A DNA stretch of 64,000 nt from an uncultured Collinsella sp. (lineage in GTDB: Bacteria > Actinomycetota > Coriobacteriia > Coriobacteriales > Coriobacteriaceae), in contig URBQ01000006.1 in the NCBI GenBank assembly GCA_900546115.1, positions 1-64,000 of the forward strand, written 5' to 3'. The notes beneath the pieces were generated by a model. The model worked only from the letters and a program-made list of their open reading frames with translations. It was not told the origin of the DNA and ran no database searches. This document shows positions 34,329-44,100 of the stretch, piece by piece (within the stretch, counting starts at the first letter, position 1; each line of letters starts with the position of its first letter). The position numbers and the translations under genes were made by a program.

Positions 34329-35534
34329 ATGAGCGGGCTGATTATCGATAGCGAAGCCTGTATCGGCTGCGGTCGCTGCGTTCGCGCCTGCGCCTCGGGC
34401 GGCATTGTGGTGGAGGGTGAGCGCCCCAATCGCTGTGCCCGCGTAACCGACGGCTGTATCCTGTGCGGTGGGTGCGTCGACGCCTGCCCCGTCAACGCCA
34501 TCTCGATTGAGCGCGACGAGGCCGCCGGCGCGGCAGACCTTGACGCATATCGAGACATCTGGATCTTCGTGCAAACTGACAAGCACGATGCCGTGGCATC
34601 CGTGGCCTTCGAGCTCATGGGCAAGGGGCGCGAGCTTGCCGATGCCCGCGGCTGCCGTCTGGTGGCACTGGTCGGCATGAGCCCCGAGGGCTCACTCGGG
34701 GACCTGGAGCATCTGATTTGCGCCGGTGCGGACGAAGTTCTGGTCTGTCGTGACGAGCGCCTGCGTCAGAACGACGCGGAGGTCTACGCCCGCTTGATCT
34801 GCGATTTGGTAGCCGAGCGCAAGCCCGAGGCCATTCTGTACGGCGCGACCGCCTTTGGTCGCGAGCTGGCGCCCGGTGTGGCCGTGCGCTTGCAGACGGG
34901 CCTTACGGCCGATTGCACGGTGCTTTCTATGGATACGGAGACGGGCCTGCTGCAGCAGACGCGCCCGGCGTTTGGCGGCAACCTGATGGCCACCATTATC
35001 TGCCCCAACCACCGTCCTCAGATGGCAACGGTGCGCCCCGGCATCTTTAAGGCGCCCGAGTTTGACTATAGCCGCTCCGGCACGATTACCCAGGTAGTGC
35101 TTGCGGATGACGTTAAGGCCCGCGTCGAGATCTCGATTCCCGCCGAGGAGTGGGGACAGCAGGCCTCAATTGCCGATGCCGAGCGTCTGGTCGTGGTGGG
35201 CCGCGGCATCGGCTCCAAGAAGAATCTGCCCCTGATGCGAAAGCTCGCCGATGCCCTGGGTGCCGAGCTTGGTTGCACGCGTCCCATTGTGGAGGCAGGC
35301 TGGTTGGAGTATCGCCACCAAATTGGCCAGACGGGTGTATCGGTCTCGCCCAAGCTCCTCGTGAGCATCGGTGTCTCGGGCGCTATCCAGCATCTCGCCG
35401 GCATCGGTGGGGCGGAGTGCATTGTCGCCATCAATGAGGACCCGGATGCCCCCATCTTCGGTGCCGCCCAGTACAAGGTCGTCGGCGATGCCGTTGAGAT
35501 CGTTGAGGAACTGCTGGTTCAGCTCGAGTGCTAA
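34329..35534 (+). CDS. etfA: electron transfer flavoprotein alpha subunit with ferredoxin domain (LctC-like)
   Basis: A 401-residue EtfA with two N-terminal [4Fe-4S] motifs (CIGCGRCVRAC and CILCGGCVDACP, residues 11-60). The Etf alpha domain and the C-terminal FAD-binding signature follow (GRGIGSKKNLPL, SVSPKLLVSIGVSGAIQH). The ferredoxin extension is typical of bifurcating Etf complexes. It starts on the base after the etfB stop, and its end overlaps the convergent HD gene by four bases. Confidence 0.94.
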   Translation: MSGLIIDSEACIGCGRCVRACASGGIVVEGERPNRCARVTDGCILCGGCVDACPVNAISIERDEAAGAADLDAYRDIWIFVQTDKHDAVASVAFELMGKGRELADARGCRLVALVGMSPEGSLGDLEHLICAGADEVLVCRDERLRQNDAEVYARLICDLVAERKPEAILYGATAFGRELAPGVAVRLQTGLTADCTVLSMDTETGLLQQTRPAFGGNLMATIICPNHRPQMATVRPGIFKAPEFDYSRSGTITQVVLADDVKARVEISIPAEEWGQQASIADAERLVVVGRGIGSKKNLPLMRKLADALGAELGCTRPIVEAGWLEYRHQIGQTGVSVSPKLLVSIGVSGAIQHLAGIGGAECIVAINEDPDAPIFGAAQYKVVGDAVEIVEELLVQLEC

Positions 35535-36343
35535 GCGCTTGCCAGCCAGTCGCGCAGCTCGTCCTTAAGGCGGCTCCAGGTTGCCTGCGCGGCGGGGTCG
35601 GTAAAGGGTCGCGTAATGCCAAAGGGCGCGTCGAGCAGGCGGTGGATATCGCCTTGCTCGCGCGCCAGTGCACGGCTTGCCGGATGGACGAGCTCAAACA
35701 TAAAGCAGATGAGCCCCACCAGGTAGTCCGCCGGCTCGTTGCGCTCGTCACGCGCGACGCAGCGATGCTCGTCAAAGGCGGTAAGCGCCGGTGTCGAGAA
35801 GTGGCTGGCGAGAAACGTGTCCTCATCCACCTTGAGGATGGTGTCGACGGTGCTGTCGGCGATGGCGCGCATAATGTCGATCTTGTCGCCATCGCGCACG
35901 ATCTCGCAGAAGCTCCGTGTACGGGTGTCGAGTTCCGTGGGCAGGCGAAAATCACTGTGGTGGGCGATGCTCGCGCGGATCAGTTCGTCCTCTGCCGGGT
36001 CATCGATAAAGTCGCGGATGCTCGTTACGGCGGGTGCATCGGCGGGATTCTCGCCAAAGAGGACCTCGATGCCCAGCGCTGCATGGCTCATGCTCTCGGC
36101 GTCCTTAAAGGTGTCCCAGCTCCGCAACTGCTCAAAGCGGCCCATATCGTGTAGCAGGCCGCAAAGCCATGCCAGGTCAATATCTTCTGACGACCAGCCC
36201 TGCTCGCGCGCTACGGCATCGCATGCCTCGGCCACGTGGTACGTATGCTCGATTTTGAGCGCGATGCGTGGGTTGGTGGCGTCGTAGGCATCGGTGTAGC
36301 TTTTGAAGGCCGCGCGCGCCCGGTCTCGATCGATAGCTGTCAT
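35531..36343 (-). CDS. HD-domain phosphohydrolase
   Basis: A 270-residue protein with the HD metal-binding pattern: HTYHVAEAC, LLHDMGRFEQ (the HD pair, about residue 65), IAHHSDFR and RDGDKIDIM. Such proteins hydrolyse nucleotides or cyclic nucleotides; the substrate here is unknown. The gene is transcribed against the lct operon and divergently from azlC. The only plausible ATG is 36343, with AGGAAGT upstream. Confidence 0.82.
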   Translation of the reverse strand: MTAIDRDRARAAFKSYTDAYDATNPRIALKIEHTYHVAEACDAVAREQGWSSEDIDLAWLCGLLHDMGRFEQLRSWDTFKDAESMSHAALGIEVLFGENPADAPAVTSIRDFIDDPAEDELIRASIAHHSDFRLPTELDTRTRSFCEIVRDGDKIDIMRAIADSTVDTILKVDEDTFLASHFSTPALTAFDEHRCVARDERNEPADYLVGLICFMFELVHPASRALAREQGDIHRLLDAPFGITRPFTDPAAQATWSRLKDELRDWLASA

Positions 36344-36374
36344 AATGACTTCCTAAAAAGTTGTGTCTTTCGAT

Positions 36375-36410
36375 CCGGTGGCAATTGTAGGTGAACTTTA
36401 TTGCCACCGG
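36375..36410. promoter_or_regulatory. hairpin covering the azlC start region
   Basis: CCGGTGGCAA (36375-36384) and TTGCCACCGG (36401-36410) form a perfect 10-base-pair stem. The loop contains AGGTGA, the likely azlC ribosome site, and the right arm contains the TTG start. It could be an operator or a translational switch. Confidence 0.45.
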
Positions 36411-37162
36411 TTGATATTTCTGCTGCGTTGCAAGGCGCGCTGCAGACGACTTACCAGAATGGGAGTGGCATGGTCCTTAGGATCTTTAAAATCGTCTGGC
36501 CAGTGATGCTTACCTATGTTGCAATAGGCGCGCCGTGCGGAATGATCATGGGGCAGACGGGAATGGAGCCCTGGATGGTCTTTGCTCTGAGCAGCACGTT
36601 TGTGACGGGCAGCGGCCAGTTTATGATCTGCAATCTTTGGCTGGCGGGCGTACCGGCACCTTCGATTATCGCGAGCGTCGCCGCCATCTCCTCGCGCTTC
36701 GCTCTTTACTCGGCATCGATCGCACCCCATCTGACGGGTGCCTCGAAGCGTCAGACGCTGGCTGTTGCCGCGACACTTACCGAGGAGGCATATGGCATCT
36801 CGCTTGCCAAGTTGGTTGAAGGGGAGGATTGGGGCCCGCGCGAGTCCTTTGTGCTCAACGTGATCCTTATCGCAACATGGGGCGTATCGTGTACGACGGG
36901 CGCCATCGTCGGCGCCGTTGTCGATGTTCCCACCGCCATTGCAGCCTTTGTCTGCACCTCGCTCTTTATCTGCCTGCTCTTTTCGCAGCGGCTGTCGCGC
37001 GGCAACGTTGTCGCGGCGGTTTCGGGCGCGGTGTCCGTCGCCGTATGCAAGTTCTTGGGCCTCGTGAATATTGCCGTGCCGGCAAGCGTCGTGGTCGGCA
37101 TTACCATTGCGCTGGCGTGCGATGCTGTATTTGACGGAAGAGGTGCCCGCGATGCCCGTTAA
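36401..37162 (+). CDS. azlC: AzlC-family branched-chain amino-acid exporter, large subunit
   Basis: A 253-residue polytopic membrane protein with the AzlC motifs AIGAPCGMIMGQ, STFVTGSGQFM and SRFALYSASIAPH. With AzlD it exports branched-chain amino acids. The TTG start at 36401 is preceded by AGGTGA; ATG at 36470 is an alternative that would shorten it to 230 residues. azlD overlaps its end by 11 bases. Confidence 0.87.
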   Translation: MPPVDISAALQGALQTTYQNGSGMVLRIFKIVWPVMLTYVAIGAPCGMIMGQTGMEPWMVFALSSTFVTGSGQFMICNLWLAGVPAPSIIASVAAISSRFALYSASIAPHLTGASKRQTLAVAATLTEEAYGISLAKLVEGEDWGPRESFVLNVILIATWGVSCTTGAIVGAVVDVPTAIAAFVCTSLFICLLFSQRLSRGNVVAAVSGAVSVAVCKFLGLVNIAVPASVVVGITIALACDAVFDGRGARDAR

Positions 37163-37475
37163 CGAGTTCTTGGTTCTGTGGCTGTCGTCGTGGGCTGCTA
37201 TCGCGTTCTTTCGCATCGCGCCGGCGTTCGCCTTGCGCGGGCGGACCCTGTCGCCCCGTATTACCGAGGCCCTGGGCTATATCCCGCCCGCTGCCTTTGC
37301 CGCGCTGGTCGCCAACGACTTGGTGAGTCCCGGCGCGTTCGACGCGGGGCTCTGGCCTGCCTTGGTTCCCTGGATTGCGGCCGCCGGCGTCGTGGTCGTG
37401 GCGGTCAAGACAAAATCGATGCTGTGGTGCTGCGTCTCGGGCATCGTACTCTATATCGTCTTGAGCCTTATATAG
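37152..37475 (+). CDS. azlD: AzlD-family branched-chain amino-acid exporter, small subunit
   Basis: A 107-residue membrane protein with four hydrophobic helices and the AzlD pattern FFRIAPAFALRGR, then ALGYIPPAAFAALV. It starts inside the end of azlC, so the two are coupled. The pair complements the Liv importer at 49-56 kb. Confidence 0.9.
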   Translation: MPVNEFLVLWLSSWAAIAFFRIAPAFALRGRTLSPRITEALGYIPPAAFAALVANDLVSPGAFDAGLWPALVPWIAAAGVVVVAVKTKSMLWCCVSGIVLYIVLSLI

Positions 37476-37625
37476 GGGTGGCGTCGCGGGCGCCGAATCT
37501 CGTTCCATCCCAACTTGTCGAGTTTTTCACCGAGCTGGTCTATTTCTTCTGGTACCATGGTCAAACTTTACTGTAGCAAAGCGTGACGTGGGCTTTTGTA
37601 CCCCGTCAGCGGAAATGGGGGTTTC

Positions 37626-38648
37626 ATGGCACAGGAAGCAACCGCCAACGAGCAAAAGAAATTCAAGGTCCCGCGCATCCCGGGCGACATCATGATTTAT
37701 CCGATGATCGTCGGTCTTTTGCTCAACACCTTCTGCCCGCAGGTTTTTGAGATCGGCGGCTTCTTTACGGCTGCCTGCCGCGGTGGCTCCAATACCATCG
37801 TCGCCGCGATCCTGCTGTTTGTGGGCGCCGGCATCAGCTTTAAGTCCACGCCGGGTGCCATCAAGACCGGTATCGTCGTGCTGATCCCCAAGCTGGTCGT
37901 CGCAGCGGCTCTCGGCCTGGGCGTGGCATATTTCTTTAACGACAACTTCCTGGGTCTGAGCTCCGTGTCTATCATCGGCGGCATCACGTTTTGCAACATG
38001 GCGCTCTATACGGGCATCATGGGCGAGTTCGGCGATGAGTCCGAGCAGGGCGCCGTCGGTATCCTGTTCTTTACGGCTGGCCCCGCCGTCACGATGATCA
38101 TCCTCGGTGTTTCCGGCCTCGCCAACATTCCCATTGGCACCATTATCGGCTCCATCTTGCCACTCGTTATTGGCATGGTTCTGGGCAACCTGTTTCCGTT
38201 TATCAAGAACCTGCTGGTTCCCGGTGCCAATCCCGCGATTGCCGTCATCGGATTTCAGCTCGGTGCGTCCATGAGCCTGTCGAGCTTTATCACCGGCGGT
38301 ATTTCCGGCATCTTGCTGGGCCTTGTCACGCTGTTTGTCGTCGGTCCCATCACCTTTGCGTTCGAGCGTCTGTGCGGCGGCAATGGCAAGGCCGCTGTGG
38401 CTTGCTCCACCATTGCCGGCACGGCTATGACCACACCGGTTGCCCTCGCCGAGGTCGCACCGCGTTACGCCGAGCTTGCGCCCACCGCGTACGCTCAGAT
38501 CGCCACCGCCGTTATCATCACGGCGATCATGGCTCCGATTCTGACTGGCTGGGTCGACAAGAAGTTCTGCCAAGGCAAGGAGGATCTGTCGCCTGTCGGT
38601 GTCGAGGCCATCGAGGAGGCCGTCGCGACTGACATCGATGGCGAGTAG
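37626..38648 (+). CDS. kdgT: 2-keto-3-deoxygluconate permease (KdgT family)
   Basis: A 340-residue membrane protein with about ten helices and KdgT motifs (PGDIMIYPMIVGLLLNT, GAGISFKSTPGAIKTG and ITFCNMALYTGIMGEFGDE). It imports 2-keto-3-deoxygluconate by proton symport, a product of pectin or uronate breakdown. The start at 37626 follows GGGGGTTTC. No KDG kinase or aldolase lies nearby, so its partner genes are elsewhere. Confidence 0.9.
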   Translation: MAQEATANEQKKFKVPRIPGDIMIYPMIVGLLLNTFCPQVFEIGGFFTAACRGGSNTIVAAILLFVGAGISFKSTPGAIKTGIVVLIPKLVVAAALGLGVAYFFNDNFLGLSSVSIIGGITFCNMALYTGIMGEFGDESEQGAVGILFFTAGPAVTMIILGVSGLANIPIGTIIGSILPLVIGMVLGNLFPFIKNLLVPGANPAIAVIGFQLGASMSLSSFITGGISGILLGLVTLFVVGPITFAFERLCGGNGKAAVACSTIAGTAMTTPVALAEVAPRYAELAPTAYAQIATAVIITAIMAPILTGWVDKKFCQGKEDLSPVGVEAIEEAVATDIDGE

Positions 38649-38697
38649 CAATCGATACCCATCAATGATGCCGGCGTGTGCAATTCGCGCCGTATGG

Positions 38698-38740
38698 GCG
38701 CCCGAACAGAAACTGTTTTGCAGTGATGTTCGGGCGCTCT
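38698..38740 (+). terminator. terminator-like hairpin after kdgT
   Basis: GCGCCCGAACA (38698-38708) and TGTTCGGGCGC (38727-38737) form a perfect 11-base-pair stem 49 bases past the kdgT stop. The T-tract is weak. Confidence 0.6.
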
Positions 38741-38748
38741 GCTATTAT

Positions 38749-38775
38749 CCCCTTTACCCCTGCGGAGTAAAGGGG
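38749..38775. repeat. short hairpin upstream of the GGDEF gene
   Basis: CCCCTTTAC pairs with GTAAAGGGG around CCCTGCGGA, followed by TGTTTATT. It could be a second terminator or a leader structure. It does not resemble a cyclic-di-GMP riboswitch. Confidence 0.5.
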
Positions 38776-38829
38776 TGTTTATTGCCCTGATTCGAATTGG
38801 GCGATTCTGACCACTTGGATATTGAAGGG

Positions 38830-39981
38830 ATGGCGCTAGTGGTTAAGGCACTCAAGATTGAGATATTCGTGCTATGCATGATTGTTCTTATCGGGCTTGC
38901 CGTACGAAGCCGTCGCTCCCTGTTCTCTAGCACCCAGCAGCTTTTGTTTAGCATGCTGGGCTACACGTCTGCTGCGTACATATTATTCGATATGATCTGG
39001 ACGCTTTCGGACGGTGTGGACGGCACGTTGGGCATTGCTGCCAACTGGATTTCCAACGCGGTTTCGTTTTCGCTCTTTGCTATCGCGTGTCTCATTTGGT
39101 TTATCTATTCCGAGACGGTGCAGGGTTCTCGCCTTTTGACCTCGCGCTATAGGGTGGTGCTTGTAGCGTTGCCTACGGCTCTGGTGGTCGTGCTGGCGTT
39201 TACCAGTTACTGGACGCACGCCCTGTTCTATATCGATTCGCAGGGCGTGTATCGTCGCGGCTTTGCCTATATGATCCAGCCCATCGTCAGCTACTGTTAC
39301 GTTATACATACGTCCCTACATGCGTTTGTGCAATCTCGCAGGGTCGAGAGCCTGCAGACGAAGGCCATCTATCGAACCTTGGCATTTTTCGCCATTCCGG
39401 CCCTGGTGGGCGGTACCTTTCAGGTCGTATACTCGGTGCCCGGCCTTTGTGTCGGCATAATGATTAGCATGTTGCTGCTCTACATCATCTACCAGGAGCA
39501 GCTCATCTCGACCGACCCGTTGACTGGACTTAACAATCGCAACCGTTTTGAGACCTATATGCTGTCGCTCTTCTCAAATGTGGATCAGGCCGAAGATGTA
39601 TATCTGCTTATGATGGACGCCGACGGCTTTAAGCAGATTAACGATCGCTATGGACATGTGGAGGGCGACCATGCTCTTCAGGTTGTTGCGACGGCGCTCA
39701 AGGATGTCTGTTCGCCGGCTGGTGGCTTTATCGCACGTTATGGTGGCGATGAGTTCGTGGTGCTCCAAAAGGCAGCGGCGGAACAGGACATCATGCGTCT
39801 GTGCGCGGCAATCAACGATGAACTCGCACGCGCCGAGGTGCCGTATCTGTTGCGGATGTCCATCGGCTATGCACGGGTCGGTGATGGTGTCGATACCTGG
39901 CAAGATTTGCTTCGCGCCGCCGACGCGGAGCTCTACCGCGTAAAGTACGAGAAGAAGAAAGCTGGCGTCCAGATACGCTAG
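38830..39981 (+). CDS. membrane-bound diguanylate cyclase (GGDEF protein)
   Basis: The 383-residue product has six or seven membrane helices (about 1-230) and a GGDEF domain (about 240-383) with DPLTGLNNRN and the intact active site RYGGDEFVV. It should make cyclic di-GMP. The exact start is uncertain: ATG at 38830 sits on the GAAGGG motif, while GTG at 38839 is 9 bases from it, and a TTG at 38797 is also in frame. No EAL or PilZ gene is near. Confidence 0.88.
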   Translation: MALVVKALKIEIFVLCMIVLIGLAVRSRRSLFSSTQQLLFSMLGYTSAAYILFDMIWTLSDGVDGTLGIAANWISNAVSFSLFAIACLIWFIYSETVQGSRLLTSRYRVVLVALPTALVVVLAFTSYWTHALFYIDSQGVYRRGFAYMIQPIVSYCYVIHTSLHAFVQSRRVESLQTKAIYRTLAFFAIPALVGGTFQVVYSVPGLCVGIMISMLLLYIIYQEQLISTDPLTGLNNRNRFETYMLSLFSNVDQAEDVYLLMMDADGFKQINDRYGHVEGDHALQVVATALKDVCSPAGGFIARYGGDEFVVLQKAAAEQDIMRLCAAINDELARAEVPYLLRMSIGYARVGDGVDTWQDLLRAADAELYRVKYEKKKAGVQIR

Positions 39982-40082
39982 AAATAGGGGCGCACGCTTG
40001 CGTGCATGGTGGCCCTCGGCTCTCCGATGTATTCCATTAAACTAAAGTATGTGAATCCCCTCTGCTAAATAAGGGCAGTTCG

Positions 40083-41018
40083 CTAGGCCTTTTTAGGCCT
40101 GTTGACGATGATGATGCCGCCGCAGACCAACAGCAGGGCAACTATAACGGTAACGGGGCTCGTGCCGGCGCCCTCGCCGAGCAGCAGCGCACTCAGCAGC
40201 ACACCAAAGACGGGGTTCATAAACCCAAAGACCGAGACGCGGCTGACGGGGTTGACGGCAAGCAGGCGCGACCATAGCGAGTACGCGATGGCGGAGATGA
40301 GTGCCATATAGATAATGAGCGCGATGGCGGGGATGATCGCGGTGGGGGAGAGCGCGCCGCCCATCAAAAACCCGATGGCGGTGAGGACCAGGCCGCCGAC
40401 CAAGAACTGCCACCCGGCAAGCAAGACACCGTCGTGCTCGCGCGAGAAGATGCCGATCAGGCAGGTCGACAGGGCACCCGCGACGGTGGAGGCCAGGATA
40501 AAGCCCTCGCCGTCGAGCGTAAAGCCAAAGGTGCCGTCCGCGCCCGAAAGGTTGACGAGCGCGACGCCGGCAAAGCCCAGTACACAGCCGAGTACCTTGG
40601 CCGCATCGAGCTTTTCGGTGCGAAACGCCAGGGCGGCAAAGAGGATTGCGAGGAAGTTGGCGCTGGCCTCGATGATGGAGCTCGACATGGCACTGGCGCG
40701 CGAGAGTCCCAGGTAGAAAAAGAAGTACTGCCCGATAGTCTGGAAGAGTGACAGGATGCAGATGGGCTTGATATCGCGTACCTGTGGGACGAGCGGGCGG
40801 CGCTGAGCTGTGCTCATACCGACGATAACCAGGATGCCGGCAAGCGTGAAGCGCAAACCTGCAAAGAGTAGCTGCGAGGCGCTATCGTGCGCCGGGATCC
40901 CAAAGAGTGCGTAGCCGATCTTGATGCAGGGAAAGGCCGATCCCCAGAGTGCACAGCAAACAAGACAGCCCAGGATGAGTCCGGGCAGGGTGGCGAGATA
41001 CGGCTTGCGGCTTTCCAT
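40083..41018 (-). CDS. EamA/DMT-superfamily transporter
   Basis: A 311-residue protein with ten predicted helices in two EamA repeats (CALWGSAFPCIKIGYALFG; AKVLGCVLGFAGVALVNLSG; FMNPVFGVLLSALLLGEG). These carriers export metabolites such as amino acids. The start at 41018 follows AGGAAGGA. It lies downstream of purL on the same strand but beyond the purL terminator, so it is probably transcribed separately. Confidence 0.9.
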   Translation of the reverse strand: MESRKPYLATLPGLILGCLVCCALWGSAFPCIKIGYALFGIPAHDSASQLLFAGLRFTLAGILVIVGMSTAQRRPLVPQVRDIKPICILSLFQTIGQYFFFYLGLSRASAMSSSIIEASANFLAILFAALAFRTEKLDAAKVLGCVLGFAGVALVNLSGADGTFGFTLDGEGFILASTVAGALSTCLIGIFSREHDGVLLAGWQFLVGGLVLTAIGFLMGGALSPTAIIPAIALIIYMALISAIAYSLWSRLLAVNPVSRVSVFGFMNPVFGVLLSALLLGEGAGTSPVTVIVALLLVCGGIIIVNRPKKA

Positions 41019-41043
41019 GATGTCCTTCCTACATGCGCGAAGC

Positions 41044-41080
41044 AAAAAAGAACCCGCCACCGGATGTGTCGGTGGCGGGT
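41044..41080 (-). terminator. purL terminator
   Basis: AACCCGCCACCG and CGGTGGCGGGT form an 11-base-pair stem. On the minus strand it is followed by TTCTTTTTT, 37 bases after the purL stop. Confidence 0.95.
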
Positions 41081-41117
41081 GTTGTTACCCGAGGGGATTG
41101 TACCCGATGGGAAAGGC

Positions 41118-44100
41118 TTAGGCGAAGTAGGCTACGCCGCTCTCAAAGATCGGCATGAACTTGTCGCCGGGGACATGCTCGGGCACGTTGCGGTACAGGT
41201 TGTCGCCGCGACGCTCGGCATGGCCCATCTTGCCCAGGACGCGGCCGTCGGGGCTCGTGATGCCCTCGATGGCGAGTGCGGAGCCGTTGGGGTTGACGGA
41301 AAGGTCCATGCTGGGCTTGCCGTCCTCGCCCACGTACTGCGTGGCGACCTGGCCGTTGGCGATCAGCTGGGCGAGCACCTCGTCGTTGGCGACAAAGCGG
41401 CCCTCGCCGTGGCTGATGGCGACGGTGTAGGGGTCGTCGAGGCTGCACTGCGACAGCCACGGGGACAGGTTGGACGAGATGCGGGTGCGCACCAGGCGGC
41501 TCTGATGGCGACCGATGGTGTTGAACGTCAGCGTGGGCGCATCGGGCGTGGCGTCGACGATGTCGCCGTAGGGTACCAGGCCGAGCTTGATCAGGGCCTG
41601 GAAGCCGTTGCAGATGCCCAGCATCAGGCCGTCGCGGGCCTTGAGCAGGTCGCGAACTGCCTCGGTGACCTCGGGAGCGCGGAAGAACGCCGTGATGAAC
41701 TTGGCGGAGCCGTCGGGCTCGTCGCCGCCCGAGAAGCCGCCGGGGATCATGACGATCTGGCTTTGGCGGATGCGACGGGCAAGCTCGTGGGTGCTCTCGG
41801 CGACGGCCTCGGGCGTGAGGTTGTTGATCACGAAGGTGTCGGCCTCGGCACCGGCGGCGCGGAAGGCGCGGGCGCTGTCGTACTCGCAGTTGTTGCCGGG
41901 GAACACCGGGATAATCACGCGCGGGCGGGCGATCTTGGCGCCGCCGTACACGTGGATATCCTTGGCGCGGAAGTCGATGGTCTCGACCTCGGGGGTCTCG
42001 TCGGCGCTGCGGTAGGCAAAGACGCCCTCGATGCCGCTTTCCCAGGCCTCCTGGAGCTCGGAGAGCTCGATGACCTCGGAGCCGGTGTCGATGACATAGC
42101 CCTCGACGGTGGTGCCCAGGGGCTCGACGACAACGCCGTCGGCGACCTCGGGCAGCTCGGCGTCATCGGCGAGCTCGACGATAAAGCCGCCGTAGAGCGG
42201 GGTGAAGAAGCTCTCCACGTCCACATCCTCGGCAAGCTCGATACCGATCTGGTTGCCGACGCACATCTTAAAGAGGCTCTCGGCGCCGCAGCCGTAGCCG
42301 GGCGTGGAGATGGCCAGGGCGTTGCCGGTAGCAGTGAGCGCCTCGACGGCGTCAAATGCGGCGAGCAGCTGCTGGGCATCGGGACGGTAGTCCTCGCCGT
42401 AGGTGGCGGGGGCGATGCGGACGACGCGGTGCGTCAGACCCTTGAACTCAGGGGAGACAGCGCGCGCCGCGCGGCCCACGGCCACAGCGAAGCTGATCAG
42501 GGTCGGCGGAACGTTGAGCTCGCCGGCCTCGTCCTCAAAGGAGCCGCTCATGGAGTCCTTGCCGCCGATGGCGCCGGCACCCAGATCGACCTGGGCCATA
42601 AGGGCACCCAGGACGGCTGCCATGGGCTTGCCCCAACGCTCGGCCTCGGTGCGCAGGCGCTCGAAGTACTCCTGGAAGGAGAGGTAGGCGCGCTTGTGCT
42701 CAAAGCCGGCGGCAACGAGCTTGGCGATGGACTCGACCACGGACAGGTAGGCGCCCGCAAACTGGTCGGCCTCCATCAGATAGGGGTTGAAGCCCCATGC
42801 CATGGCGCTCGCCGTGGTGGTCTCGCCGTCCACGGGGAACTTGGCGACCATGGCCGAGCTTGGGGTGAGCTGCGTCTTGCCGCCAAAGGGCATGAGCACG
42901 GTCGCGGCGCCGATGGTGGAGTCGAAGCGCTCGGAAAGGCCCTTGTTGGAAGCGACGTTGAGGTCGGTGACGAGCGAGGTCATGCGCTCGGCGAGCGTGG
43001 TACCGGCCCAGCTGGGCTGCCACACACTGCGGGCGCAGACGTGGACGACCTGGTGCTTGGGCGCACCGTTGGAGTTGAGGAACTCGCGGGACAGATCGAC
43101 GATGGCGACGCCGTTCCAGGCCATGCGCATGCGCGGCTCGGCGGTAACCTCGGCGATAACGGTCGCCTCCAGGTTCTCCTCGGCGGCGTAGCCCATGAAC
43201 TCCTCGACGTCACCGTCGGCGACGGCGCAGGCCATGCGCTCCTGGGATTCAGAGATGGCGAGCTCGGTGCCGTCAAGACCGTCGTACTTTTTGGTCACGG
43301 TATCAAGGTCGACATACAGGCCGTCGGCAAGCTCGCCTACGGCGACCGAGACACCGCCAGCGCCAAAGTCGTTGCAGCGCTTGATCAGACGGCAGGCATC
43401 GCCGCGGCGGAACAGGCGCTGCAGCTTGCGCTCGACCGGGGCGTTGCCCTTCTGGACCTCGGCGCCCGATGTCTCGATGGACTCGGTGTTCTGGGTCTTG
43501 GAGGAGCCGGTGGCACCGCCGATGCCGTCACGGCCGGTGCGGCCGCCCAACAGGATGATCTTGTCGGTGGGGGCGGGGCACTCGCGACGCACGTGGTTTG
43601 CCGGGGTAGCGCCCACGACGGCGCCGACCTCCATGCGCTTGGCGACGTAGCCGGGGTGATAGAGTTCGTTGACCTGACCGGTGGCAAGGCCGATCTGGTT
43701 GCCGTAGCTGGAGTAGCCGGCGGCAGCAGTGGTCACGAGCTTACGCTGCGGCAGCTTGCCCTCGAGCGTCTCGGACACGGGGACGGTGGGGTCGCCGGCG
43801 CCGGTGACACGCATGGCCTGGTACACGTAGCTGCGGCCCGACAGCGGGTCGCGGATGGCACCGCCCACGCAGGTGGCGGCACCGCCGAAGGGCTCGATCT
43901 CGGTCGGGTGGTTGTGGGTCTCGTTCTTAAAGAGGAACAGCCAGTCCTGGTCCTCGCCGTCGACATCGACCTTCACCTTGACGGTGCAGGCGTTAATCTC
44001 CTCGGACTCGTCGACATCGGTCATGACGCCGGTCTTCTTGAGGTACTTGGCGCCGATGGTGCCCATGTCCATGAGGCAGACGGGCTTGGTGTCGCGACCG

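Noticed and set aside
38649..38829. A cyclic-di-GMP riboswitch before the GGDEF gene
   Set aside because: Only two simple hairpins are present, with no GEMM-type core.
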